In this document: positions 27,469 through 36,452 of the stretch, one piece after another
Layout: the number at the start of each line of letters is the position of its first letter
Numbering within the stretch: the first letter of the stretch is position 1
Assembly (NCBI GenBank): GCA_032718475.1
Contig: JAUCBJ010000081.1
Location: 1 to 43,821, forward strand
Direction of reading: 5' to 3'
DNA from: Nemertoderma westbladi
Lineage: Eukaryota > Xenacoelomorpha > Nemertodermatida > Nemertodermatidae
Length of the DNA: 43,821 bases
Position numbers and translations under genes: made by a program
Notes under the pieces: model-generated
Told to the model about the DNA's origin: nothing
Seen by the model: only the letters and a program-made list of their open reading frames with translations
Databases searched by the model: none

Positions 27469-29321
27469 CTAAGGTGCTCCTTCTAGCAGACAGCATTTCC
27501 CTACAGCTCTCCTGTAGGTTTTTCTGTCCTTCGCACCTATCTTACCACCTATCCGCACTTCTACCGATCGGACTCTTCCGTCCTCGTCGGAATAAGTGCC
27601 TACAACTCTCGCCAACCGCCACTGGTTGTTGATGATAGTATCATCCGTAACGATTACGAGATCTCCTTCTCTTAACTCCCTATTTGGCTTCCTCCACTTA
27701 CTCCTTTTATGGAGTGTGGGTAGGTATTCCTCGACCCACCTCCTCCAATACTCTGCGCTTATTGCTTTAGCGACTTTCCAACTCTGGCGGGAGTGTATGT
27801 CATCTGGGTCTACACCCCGCATATCGATGGTCGCTGGCCTTTCCATCAGGAAATGGCTAGGCGTCAGCACGTCTAATGACTCAGGGTCATCATTCTCCGG
27901 GTATAGCGGTCTGCTATTAATGATCCCCTCGAACTTCGCAAGTACTGTCCGTAAGACGTCTTCAGTGACCATGTGGGTGTTCATCAGCTTCGTCATTAGA
28001 CGCTTTGAACTGCCCACCAGTCTCTCGACGCATCCTAGTTTATGTGGTGCATACGGCGTCCTTCTCTCCCACTTTACTTGTCGTCGTCTCATGGCCGCCC
28101 TGACTTCTTCTCCCTCCAAGATGTCCAAGGCCTCTGCCATCTCACTCTCTGCGCCCACAAAGTTGGTGCCGTTGTCGCTGTATATCATTGCAATCGTCCC
28201 ACCTTTGCGGTCTCTAAACCTTTCTAAGGCATTAATGAATGCTGATGCGGTTGCATCTTGGGCGAGTTCTATCCCCACCGCCCGTGTGTTGTTGCATACG
28301 AAGATAATGCCGTAGCGTTTCTCCGTGTGTCGCATCACTTTGATCTTTATCGGCCCGAACATGTCCACACCGCAATGCGTAAATGGCGGGTCGTGCTGTC
28401 TTACCCTACTCGCCGGTAGTGGCGCCATCTCCTGTACGGCTCGCTCCTTCTTCGCTCGTCGGCAAGTCTGGCACTGCCCCACTACCGCTTTTACCTTCTT
28501 CCTCAATTGTTTGACCCAATAGGTCCTCCTTATCTCTGTGAGGGTTCGGTTGGTGCCCCCATGCAATATCGACTTGTGGGAGTCCCAGATAATCTGGTGG
28601 ACTATTGGCGATCCTGTGGGAATGATGATGGGTTTCGGTGGTACGACTATGCTGTTGTTGTATCCCACCCTAGAATTCATTACTAGAATCCCGTCGTCAT
28701 TGAGTTGTGGCGACAGCGTAATCAGCTCGCTGTCCCGTCGGAGGTGCTGTTGGTTACCGACGCGTTCCACCTCGTCGCCATAGTTCTTCCGTTGTTCATA
28801 GCGGATGATTGCCTTAGCCACTCCTTCCAGATCTATGTATGTCTTGATCTTCTTTTCCTTGCCAACTCCCGCGAGGAAATTCCCGAAGGCTCTCCAGTAC
28901 GCCACTAGTTTCTTGGTCTTATACCAACTAGAACTGTAGCTGAGGAGTTTATCCATCGGGTTATCGCACAGTTCTCGTCTTGGTTGCACGTCCCTAATCT
29001 CCCTCACCATCTGGGAGTATATCTCTTCTCCCTCTGAATCTCCCTCTTCTCCCTCTGATACCACTTCTGAGCCCGGATCCACCTTTCTCATCGGCGGCCA
29101 GGCCTCCTTATCGCTCAGAAATCGTGGCCCATGCTGCCACAATACTTCCTTCTTCAAGAAAGTGTGGCGTTCCACGCCCCTCGATAGCAAGTCCGCTGGG
29201 TTCTCGTCTGTTGGGCAGTAGTGCCACCTTTCCAGTTCTGTGGTCGCCCTTATTTCGTCCACTCTATTTGAGACGAATATCGGGTATCTCGTCCTTTCGT
29301 TGTGTAGCCAACCAAGCACTA
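27469..29321 (-). CDS. pol: BEL-A2 integrase with the end of RNase H
   Basis: Open minus-strand frame, about 615 pol codons (the ORF opens at 29379). It starts with the RNase H tail ('HYCPTDENPADLLSRG'), then a linker with acidic insert. The HHCC zinc finger is at H268, H273, C303, C306 of the ORF. The integrase core has D339 ('CGVDMFGP'), D402 ('YSDNGTNF') and E452 ('CVERLVG'), followed by a BEL-type C-terminal domain (DUF5641-like: 'LTPSHFLMERP', 'REGDLVIVTDD', 'DEDGRVRSVEV', end 'CLLEGAP'). All catalytic residues are present, so the protein could be active if expressed. But it is fused out of frame to protease at 29321, with RT and most of RNase H deleted. Confidence 0.88.
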
Positions 29322-31081
29322 TCAATGTCGTCCAGGAATTTATACTGCTCGACCTCGATGTTGGTTGGCCGCCTGGCATTGATATTAATTGACTCTATCA
29401 CTTGGATGGGGTCGATGGTTGCCCCATAGTCGCATCCCGGTGCCACTGCTGCAATTGCGCACCGTCCTGTTCTCATCTCCAGGATCTCATCTCTGCTAGA
29501 GATGGTTGTTACCGCCATTCCGCTTGGCCTCGTTCTCAATCCTATCTCTTCGGCCACCCATTCCTCGACTAATGTGAAGGCAGCTCCACTGTCAACCAGC
29601 ATTAGTGTTGTTACTGATCGATTGCCTTCCCCAATCACTCGTACGGGTACTACTCCAAGTAACACCGTTCCTCTCTTCTTCGCCCCTACTGTGCTCGTTG
29701 CCATCGTTTGGCCTCTCCTCTGACCGAACTTTACCGGCTTCTCTTTGCATTCCCTAGCTCTATGTCCACTCATCACACACCGTGAGCAGATTTTATTGCT
29801 CAACGCGTAATCTATCTGATCTTGCCTAGGTAGCGCCTGCCAGTACCTGCAGTTCATGGTTTGATGAAGCGCATTTGCGTGTAGCTGGCATTTGCTCTTT
29901 GGGTCGTAGCCCTCCTTATACAGCGCATTGCGTATCGCAGTTGCGTTTGTACCAAAGTCCCTACTATTCTTATTGTTTGGATTCGGCCTACTGGACGTAC
30001 TGGGGTTATATTTATTTGTGTTGTTATTGTTCCCCTGTCCGTTCCATGGTGTGATCTCATCTTCGGCTAGCTGTGGACTTGCAGTCCCCTGCGTCGCTGC
30101 GTATGGCAATGATTGCCTGAGCCTCGGTAATGCGTTTGATGTATTGTGCTCTGGCTTCGGTCTATGGTAATCCGTCTTCGGTCCCTTTCCCAGGCTATCT
30201 TCGCTATAGACTGGGTCAGTTATTAGTTCAGCCTCGTAGTTTAAGAAGCTTGACATTTCTTCTAAACCCGGTTCCGCACCCTTCCTATCTCGAGTGGAGA
30301 AAGCGATTTTCCTCCACTTGTTGCGCAGCCAGTTCGGTAGTGCCTGCGCTATCGTTGTGATGTTGTTGGACGCGTTGAGCTCGTATGGCGCGTCTAGCGT
30401 CTTCAGCACGATTAGCGCCTTTTCAACTTTGTTAGCAAATGTCTTAATGCTAACGGGATTATCCTGTAGGCCACCCGATGTTATGCCCCTCAGTGTCTGT
30501 CTGATGATCTTGGCCGGGTGCCCGTATTCCCTGTCCAGTGCCCGCCATGCTGTCGTGAAGCCGCCCTCTATTCCTTGATATTGCCTCACGATATCGTATG
30601 CTGGGCCTCCCGTGTATACTTGCAGATACTTTAGGCACTCCGCCTGCGTCAAGTTCTTTGTTAGTATTTCGTTACTATACATGCGCCGAAACTGTAAATA
30701 TTCTTCCGGCCTACTCCCATCGAATTTGAATGGTTCCACGGGTGGTAACTCGATCCTCGTTTTCAACGCATCGATCAACGTGGCCATCCCCATCGCCTGC
30801 GCTTCCAATGGATTCGATGGGTGCTGCATAGTTTCTCCTGTCTGGTGCGGTTCGTCCGTCCTATTTCTTGACTTTCTTTGACTTGGGTATGTCATCGGGG
30901 GTAGCGGCCCCCTCCATATTTCTGTGTCACACGACCTATTCTCATCCAAGGGTCTCGTTGTTCTTGCTCCTATCGGGGTATATTGTTGATATTGTGATGG
31001 GGGAATGTCACCCTGTCCCCCCCCCCCCCCACCGGTATGTTTGGTACTGGGGTTGATGTTAATATATTGGGGCCCATACAC
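29322..31081 (-). CDS. gag: BEL-A2 gag, zinc knuckle and protease (truncated)
   Basis: About 590 codons, ~96% like A1 by eye. The DUF1759-type gag core ('EPFKFDGSRPEEYLQFRRMY'), the Cys/His region ('ICSRCVMSGHRAREC') and the retropepsin site with the canonical 'LVDSGAAFTLVEEW' are intact; A1 has DSVAAF. The protease is cut after 'KFLDDID', where the frame runs into antiphase integrase sequence and stops. At its N-terminal side the G14 run (31017-31030) puts gag in a different frame from ORF2; a 12- or 15-base run would join them. Confidence 0.83.
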
Positions 31082-32865
31082 CTATCCGCAATAATTCCCC
31101 CCTCCCCTGGGTATATGTTATGTCCCTGCATGCTGTAGTCATACTGCTGTACTGGTACCGGTATAGGCCTATCAGCTTCTGGCCTACTCGCCGGTATGTA
31201 TTCCGCGACTTCCGGGTTTAATCCCGTTGTCCACGCTATCCTATCGCCTACATTGCCTCTCTCAGTATGGCCTATGGTATGTGCAGTAAGGCCTACAGTA
31301 TGTCCTACAGTCTGCATGTGTCGCTCGGGATCGAAGTTTATTCTTCTCGAATAGTCCTCCCCGCGGCTACCGTATTCTCGATCGGTAGGTATATTCCGTC
31401 GGAAAGTTTCTCTTCGACCCCCCTCTCTACTGTTCTCATCTTCGTACCGGTACATCGCGTACCCCTCTCTCGGCGCGTAGTGCGCCTCGCCGGGTCGCAT
31501 CTCTCCGGAGCGACGGCAATCTCCCGGAGTCCGACCCCACTGACTCTCTGTTCTCATCTCGACTACCGACGGCTCGCTATCCATCCTCGCTCTTCTATCG
31601 TTCGCGGCGATACTTCTACTACTGTCTTCTCTTCTTCTCCTTTCAGTGGAGTATTCCCGCTCGTGAGATCTCTCGTCGACCTCCCGGGTAAATCCCACTG
31701 TTCTTCTTCCCTCTTCTGATCGGGCTCGACGCTTCGTCCGCCCTCTCACGACGTCAACCTCTCTCTCTATGCTCGGTCGCACCCCGCTGGGGATACTCGC
31801 AATCCCCCTATTACTCTCCGTCGCCGGGTGTTGCGGTTTACCTATTTCGGCCCGCGCATTATCCGCTGACGGCTGTGGGACACTCTCTGCCCCCCCCCCC
31901 TTTTCGCCGCTAACTCGCTGTTGTGGGGCCCCTGTAGCCCCCCCCCACTCGCCACGTCTAACTTCGCTATCCCTCACCCCGCTACTATATCCCTCTCTAG
32001 TCGACACATCAACCCTACCGCGGTCGGGTCTATTCACCCCCGCCTCTCCCTCTGCTATTGCGTGGCCTACCAGGCCTTCTGCTCCCTGCCTACCAGTTAT
32101 GTGGCCTACCAGGCCCTCGCTGGGTCTATCCAACCCAGCCACTCCCTGCCTACCAACTACGTGGCCTACCAGGCCCTCGCCGGGTCTACCTAACCCAGCT
32201 ACTCCCTGCCTACCAACTATGTGGCCTACCAGGCCATCGCTGGGTCTATTCAACCCAGCCACTCCCTGCCTACCAACTACGTGGCCTACCAGGCCCTCGC
32301 TGGGTCTATCCAACCCAGCCACTCCCTGCCTACCAACTACATGGCCTACCAGGCCCTCGTCGGGTCTACCTAACCCAGCCACTTCCGGCCTACTAACTCT
32401 ACGACCTACCAGGCCCTCGTCTGTCTGGCCATACACGCCCGACGTGTTTACGTTAATAGCACCCATATCGGAAACGGAATCAATTTGTTCGTTCGAAACA
32501 AAATCATTTGAATTACTTTGCGCGACTACACTATTTGAATTATTTTGTAAATTCGGGCTCGGATCATTATTTAAATTATTTGGATTATTTTGTGTAATTG
32601 CGTTACTTAAATTATTTTGTAGGTTCGAATTTGGGTTATTATTTTGATTATTTGGATTATTTTGTGTAGCTACATTAATATTAGAATTATTTTCTACATT
32701 AATATTAGGATTGTTCTGATTTAAATTTAAATTACTATCACTAGGCAAAGTATTTCCTGCAATAAAGGTTTGATTAGAATTATCCCATACGGTACTATTA
32801 ATATTAACCACGTCTACTGTACCATTATCATTATTACCCCCCCCCCCCCCCGCCCGTACGGTCAC
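30970..32865 (-). CDS. BEL-A2 ORF2: Asn-rich, repeat-bearing and Arg-rich protein, open
   Basis: Open from the poly-G run to just past the second poly-G run, about 620 codons; no ATG lies near its start, so it is probably reached from ORF1 by a frame change. In order: poly-Gly, an Asn-rich stretch with 'NNPN' repeats (~150 aa), six 20-aa repeats ('VVGRQGVAGL.RPSEGLVGH'), an Arg/Glu/Ser-rich section ('SHEREYSTERRRREDSSR'), and a Tyr/Pro-rich end with 'YIPASRPEADRPIPVPVQQY'. The low complexity suggests an intrinsically disordered region that could promote self-association. No known family. It shows the frame that is broken in A1. Confidence 0.7.
   Translation of the reverse strand: MTVRAGGGGGNNDNGTVDVVNINSTVWDNSNQTFIAGNTLPSDSNLNLNQNNPNINVENNSNINVATQNNPNNQNNNPNSNLQNNLSNAITQNNPNNLNNDPSPNLQNNSNSVVAQSNSNDFVSNEQIDSVSDMGAINVNTSGVYGQTDEGLVGRRVSRPEVAGLGRPDEGLVGHVVGRQGVAGLDRPSEGLVGHVVGRQGVAGLNRPSDGLVGHIVGRQGVAGLGRPGEGLVGHVVGRQGVAGLDRPSEGLVGHITGRQGAEGLVGHAIAEGEAGVNRPDRGRVDVSTREGYSSGVRDSEVRRGEWGGATGAPQQRVSGEKGGGAESVPQPSADNARAEIGKPQHPATESNRGIASIPSGVRPSIEREVDVVRGRTKRRARSEEGRRTVGFTREVDERSHEREYSTERRRREDSSRSIAANDRRARMDSEPSVVEMRTESQWGRTPGDCRRSGEMRPGEAHYAPREGYAMYRYEDENSREGGRRETFRRNIPTDREYGSRGEDYSRRINFDPERHMQTVGHTVGLTAHTIGHTERGNVGDRIAWTTGLNPEVAEYIPASRPEADRPIPVPVQQYDYSMQGHNIYPGEGGIIADRCMGPNILTSTPVPNIPVGGGGDRVTFPHHNINNIPR
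31017..31030 (-). repeat. G14 tract at the ORF2/gag junction of BEL-A2
   Basis: Fourteen C on the plus strand; A1 has 18. The difference of four changes the phase, so ORF2 and gag are separate frames here but one frame in A1. Confidence 0.85.
32062..32400 (-). repeat. 60-bp (20-aa) tandem repeats in BEL-A2 ORF2
   Basis: Six copies of the 60-bp unit found in A1 (12144-12440), in frame with ORF2. Point differences between units are mostly in the residue before RPSE (Asn, Asp, Gly). Confidence 0.85.
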
Positions 32866-34330
32866 ACCAGTTTTGGGTCTGTCGTGCGGTCCCTGTAAGT
32901 GGGGTATTAATAAATGTATCCACGGCCCCTGGCTCCCCTAAAATACTCGAGCCAGTCTCGCTCTCAGACGCCCCCGCCCGCACCAGTTGCAGCTCGTGCG
33001 TGCGTCTAATCCTATGTTCCGCTAGCTCACTTTGGCGTCTCTTTAATTCCTTATGTTCTCGCTCAGCTTCTACCATTCTCCTCTCACACTCCCGCGCGTC
33101 CCGCTCAGCCAACTCTGCTACTCTCCTAGCGCTCTCCCTTCGCCTCGCTTCACGCTCCTTGCGTTCACTTTCCCGTCTCGCCTCACGCTCCTTGCGTTCC
33201 TTTTCCTCTCTCGCCTCACGCTCCCTACACTCCCTTTCCTCTATTTCATCACACTCCCTAAGGCCTCTCAAAGCCCTTTCAGCCCTCTCTCCGGTTTCTC
33301 TAATCAATGTCGCTTCCCTCTCTAGCCGCATTCTCCCCTCCTCTAGCTGTTTATCCATTTCCCTCTGGCCTTGCTTTATCAGGTCGAGACGGCACGCGGC
33401 ACCTATCTCTCTCACCAGTCTTTCTTTTACGGAGGATGTAGCAGACTTATCGGTTGTGACGGATTCCCTCCGCCTTCCCGTCCTACTAACTTTCCCCCGC
33501 CTCCCGGAACTTCCTCCGACCGACGAGGCCGAATCCTCGGGGTTAACCTCGGATTCGCCCCCTTCAGGTCCCCTCCAACCCACTAATTTTACTCCCCGGG
33601 CATCGACCAAGTATGGCCCTATGTACACTGACGCTACGCTAGGTTCCATACTCCCACATTCCCATAGTTCAAACAGTTCGCTGGCAACCCCTTTTGCTCT
33701 CTCCTCGGCTAGTTCTCTCTGCCCGAAGCGCATTAGATAATATAAATGTCTGTCCGACTTACCTAGTCCTGACTTTAGTTTTACCTCGTCTATCGTTTTC
33801 CCCTTCCTGGCCTCCTCTAGTAGTCTCCGGGTCGCGTTGTAGGCCCGTCGAAGTCGATCGGAGACCCCGACGTCCTCGTCGCCGACCTCTCCTCCGTCTC
33901 TCCGGGTTCGACGTCGTACCGTCGGCCCCACCGTCGCCGTTCCGGTGGGCCGTCCGTCGCCCTCGGCCTGTGCCTGGCCGGCGACATCGGTATCGACATC
34001 TCCGTCGTCTCTCCGGGTCCGGCGTCGTACCGTCGGCCCCACCGTCGCCGTCTCGGTGGGCCGTCCGTCGCCCTCGGCCTGTGGCTGGCCCGCGACATCG
34101 GTACCGACGTCCGTGTCTCGTGTCGACTCGTCTCCGTCTCCCTCCGTCTCGCTCTCTCCTCCTCTCGGCTCGACCTCAGGTTCCAGGCGGCCCCCCTCAT
34201 CCTCAGCTGCCGGATGACCCGTTACCGATGGGTCCGGCGTTGTGGGCCTGTACCGCCTGGTTGCGGCCTCGCGGATCGTTAGTTCTTCGTCCGGGGTCCG
34301 CGTCGGTGTCGTCTCACCTGACCGACTCAT
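32834..34330 (-). CDS. BEL-A2 ORF1: coiled-coil protein ending in poly-Gly
   Basis: 498 codons from an ATG at 34328-34330. Same layout as A1 ORF1: acidic N-terminus, two tandem ~37-aa units with 'TATVGPTVRRRTRRD', the conserved 'RRLLEEARKGKTIDEVKLK' stretch, a long Glu/Arg coiled coil, and 'QNWCDRTG' plus poly-Gly ended by TAATAATGA. The N-terminal half is much better conserved between copies than the coiled coil, which differs in many residues though heptad-like charge patterns remain. It is uninterrupted. Confidence 0.8.
   Translation of the reverse strand: MSRSGETTPTRTPDEELTIREAATRRYRPTTPDPSVTGHPAAEDEGGRLEPEVEPRGGESETEGDGDESTRDTDVGTDVAGQPQAEGDGRPTETATVGPTVRRRTRRDDGDVDTDVAGQAQAEGDGRPTGTATVGPTVRRRTRRDGGEVGDEDVGVSDRLRRAYNATRRLLEEARKGKTIDEVKLKSGLGKSDRHLYYLMRFGQRELAEERAKGVASELFELWECGSMEPSVASVYIGPYLVDARGVKLVGWRGPEGGESEVNPEDSASSVGGSSGRRGKVSRTGRRRESVTTDKSATSSVKERLVREIGAACRLDLIKQGQREMDKQLEEGRMRLEREATLIRETGERAERALRGLRECDEIEERECREREAREEKERKEREARRESERKEREARRRESARRVAELAERDARECERRMVEAEREHKELKRRQSELAEHRIRRTHELQLVRAGASESETGSSILGEPGAVDTFINTPLTGTARQTQNWCDRTGGGGGG
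32837..32851 (-). repeat. G15 tract at the ORF1/ORF2 junction of BEL-A2
   Basis: Fifteen C on the plus strand; A1 has 21. Both are multiples of three, so in both copies ORF1 ends in poly-Gly and stops at TAATAATGA, with ORF2 in the +1 frame. Confidence 0.88.
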
Positions 34331-34436
34331 CTTCTTTACCTCTAGATTGGTGGCTGGTAGTCGCTGTTTATCTAGGGCGGCAGCTGGTTTTAGTTACTGT
34401 TACAGTTTAACTAGGGCGGCAGCTCGATTTAGTTAC
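34331..34436 (-). other. BEL-A2 leader with a duplicated unit
   Basis: Holds two tandem copies of CTAGGGCGGCAGCT...TTTAGTTACTGT (about 34373-34403 and 34410-34440), where A1 has one. As this unit abuts the 5' LTR it may include the primer-binding region, although no TGG start is seen. Confidence 0.55.
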
Positions 34437-34976
34437 TGTGACGGGATCCAGGAGGGATCCCGGTTTATCCGGTGTTAGTTCACGCGTCCCCGCCGTGTGT
34501 GAAGAGTAAATGAAAATGAGTAAATGAGTTCGCGTCCTTCGTTGTATATAATGATCGGTATAAAGATATAGATATAGGTTGTTGTACACGGAAGGCGGGA
34601 TACGGTAACTAAAGTCCCGGTCCTTCCCTAGCTAAACTATCTAACCTAAACTGGCACTAATATTGCACTGAGATAACTGAACTGATATGATTACTGCCAA
34701 GTGGCTATATTGCACGGTTGGCCTTGTTACTCTACCTAATCGATGCCTTTCCCCCCTCTGATTGGTTGATACCCTTGTTGGCGCCCTTTGGAGTGTTCCC
34801 GTTCACTCCACCTGTTCTCTCTGGGTTAGGGGTTTGGCCCCTGACCCTCATTGTGTGCTTCTCCTTCCCATTCTTATTGGGGTGGCACGAGTTGGTTGAT
34901 TACCCAATCTCGTGGCCCCCAATATTGCTTATCGGCTTAACTTTATGGGGTGTTAGCGGGATTGAATAAGCTAACA
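34437..34976 (-). repeat. BEL-A2 5' LTR
   Basis: 540 bp, TGTGACGGG...GCTAACA, with small internal gaps relative to the A1 LTRs (for example at 34500-34580). BEL-B RNase H coding sequence begins immediately after it. Confidence 0.88.
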
Positions 34977-36452
34977 CAGTGGATAGTCGATCTGTTCTGT
35001 TTCATTCCGGCCGATGGCTGTAGCGTATAGAGCCGCTTTTAACTCCGCTCGTGGAACTTTCAACTTGTTGTTTATCAAGGCCTTAGAGGTAACCAAGGCA
35101 ACCTTAATTCCATCCGGAGTTTCAACTCTCAGGTAGGCTACTATACCTATTCCCATGTCGCTAGCATCTCCAAACACATGGAGTTGATAGGAGTACGTGG
35201 GGAGAACATGACCAAAATATGAACGGGAAATTATAAAGTTCTCGATGGATGGTAGAGAATCTTCCTATTTCATCCATTTCTTTAATAGTTCTCCCTTAAG
35301 TGGATCGTCCCATGAGTGGTTTTCAAGCCACATTTGTTGTACTAAACTCCGAGCAATCAATATAACTGGGCTAATAAATCCCAATGGATCGAAATAAGTG
35401 CTCAGGATACTTAGACAAATCCGTTTAGTCCGAACTGGATTATCTCGCTGTTTTAGCTGGAAAAACAGGATATCTCTCTCTGTGTCCCATTTCAAACCAA
35501 GCGTCTTGGTTTCTGGAAGATCATCCTTGATAAGGTCTAGATCTTTAACTCCTCGGTCTTCTACCGGGATCGATTCCAGAAATTCACGGGAGTTGCTGGT
35601 GAATTTAGTTAATCGAAATCCACCTCTTTTCAAGCACTCTACCGTTCCTTTGGCGACATCAATGGCTTCTTCCACCGATGGGAGGGACTTTAAATTGTCG
35701 TCCATGTATATATCCCATTTGATGTTGTTGATAACCTCTTTGGAGAAGGCGTCCCGGTTGTCATCAGCAGTGGTACCCACTACTGAACAGGCGTTTGAAG
35801 GGCTCGAGATGATCCCAAAAGCCTGGATGGTCATCCAGTACTCCACCGGTTTCTGGTTGAGGACTCCGTCAGGCCACCACAGAAATCGTAGGCTGTCTCG
35901 ATCTCTATCCAGCGCCTTAACTTGTAAGAACATGCCTTCTATATCGGAGGCGAAAGCGATTGAATATTGTCGTAATCTTAAGAGTATTCCCAACAAGGAT
36001 TGGAGTAAGTTGGGTCCTGGCAACAACTCGGAGTTAAGGGATTGGCCCATGTAGAGGGCGGAGCCGTCAAATACTACCCGGACTTTGTTGGGTTTACCGG
36101 GTTTGGGAACGTAATGATGTGTTAAATAGTACGTTCTCTCAGTTATGGGTGTTCCTTCCGGTACTCGCTCCGCATATCCCTTGTCAATGAATTTCTTCAG
36201 CTGGGTCTTGTACATCTCCTTAGCTGAAGCATTTGCCGTAAGGCGTCGATGTAGTTGCGCAATTATCTTCTCCGCCAAGGGTCGGTTGTTTATAAAATTG
36301 GGTTCTCGCCGTCGGAAAGGCAGACCAATCTCATACCTACCTTGATCTTTAAGAAAACGTGTAGTTGTTTCCTGTATATGCTTGGCTCTTTCTTCTTCTA
36401 CCGATAGGGCCTTATCGTAGGAATTGGGCTCTACAGCCTCTTGAGTAAAGAA
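34977..36452 (-). pseudogene. pol: BEL-B reverse transcriptase and start of RNase H
   Basis: Same minus-strand frame as gag-protease, resuming after the TGA at 36453. Within the 337-codon open part (35265-36278) the RT is intact: 'NKVRVVFDGSA', 'FASDIEGMFLQV' (D112) and 'DIYMDDNL' (D193, D194), then thumb and connection. A TAG at 35265-35267 follows 'KWMK', after which the same frame continues into RNase H ('HVFGDASDMGIGIVAYL', 'KVPRAELKAALYA') until BEL-A2 interrupts at 34977. Two single stops and the insertion inactivate it; otherwise the residues expected of BEL RT are present. Confidence 0.85.

Larger units (their letters stand above)
24890..34976 (-). mobile_element. BEL-A2, second BEL-A copy nested in BEL-B
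   Basis: Colinear with BEL-A1 from 4034 to 15021, but missing the left (3') LTR with about 300 bp of 3' end, the C-terminal half of the zinc-knuckle gene, the exonuclease domain, and RT plus most of RNase H. Unlike A1 it retains the whole integrase. The right end is intact (LTR end at 34976), inserted in BEL-B RNase H; the expected 5-bp target would be CAGTG (34977-34981). At the left end both the LTR and roughly 250 codons of BEL-B are gone, so one deletion removed the border. Confidence 0.85.

Noticed and set aside
31769-32647. 292-codon plus-strand open frame with Pro/Thr repeats
   Set aside because: Complement of the 20-aa repeats and Asn-rich part of BEL-A2 ORF2. The minus strand is the consistent coding strand in both copies.
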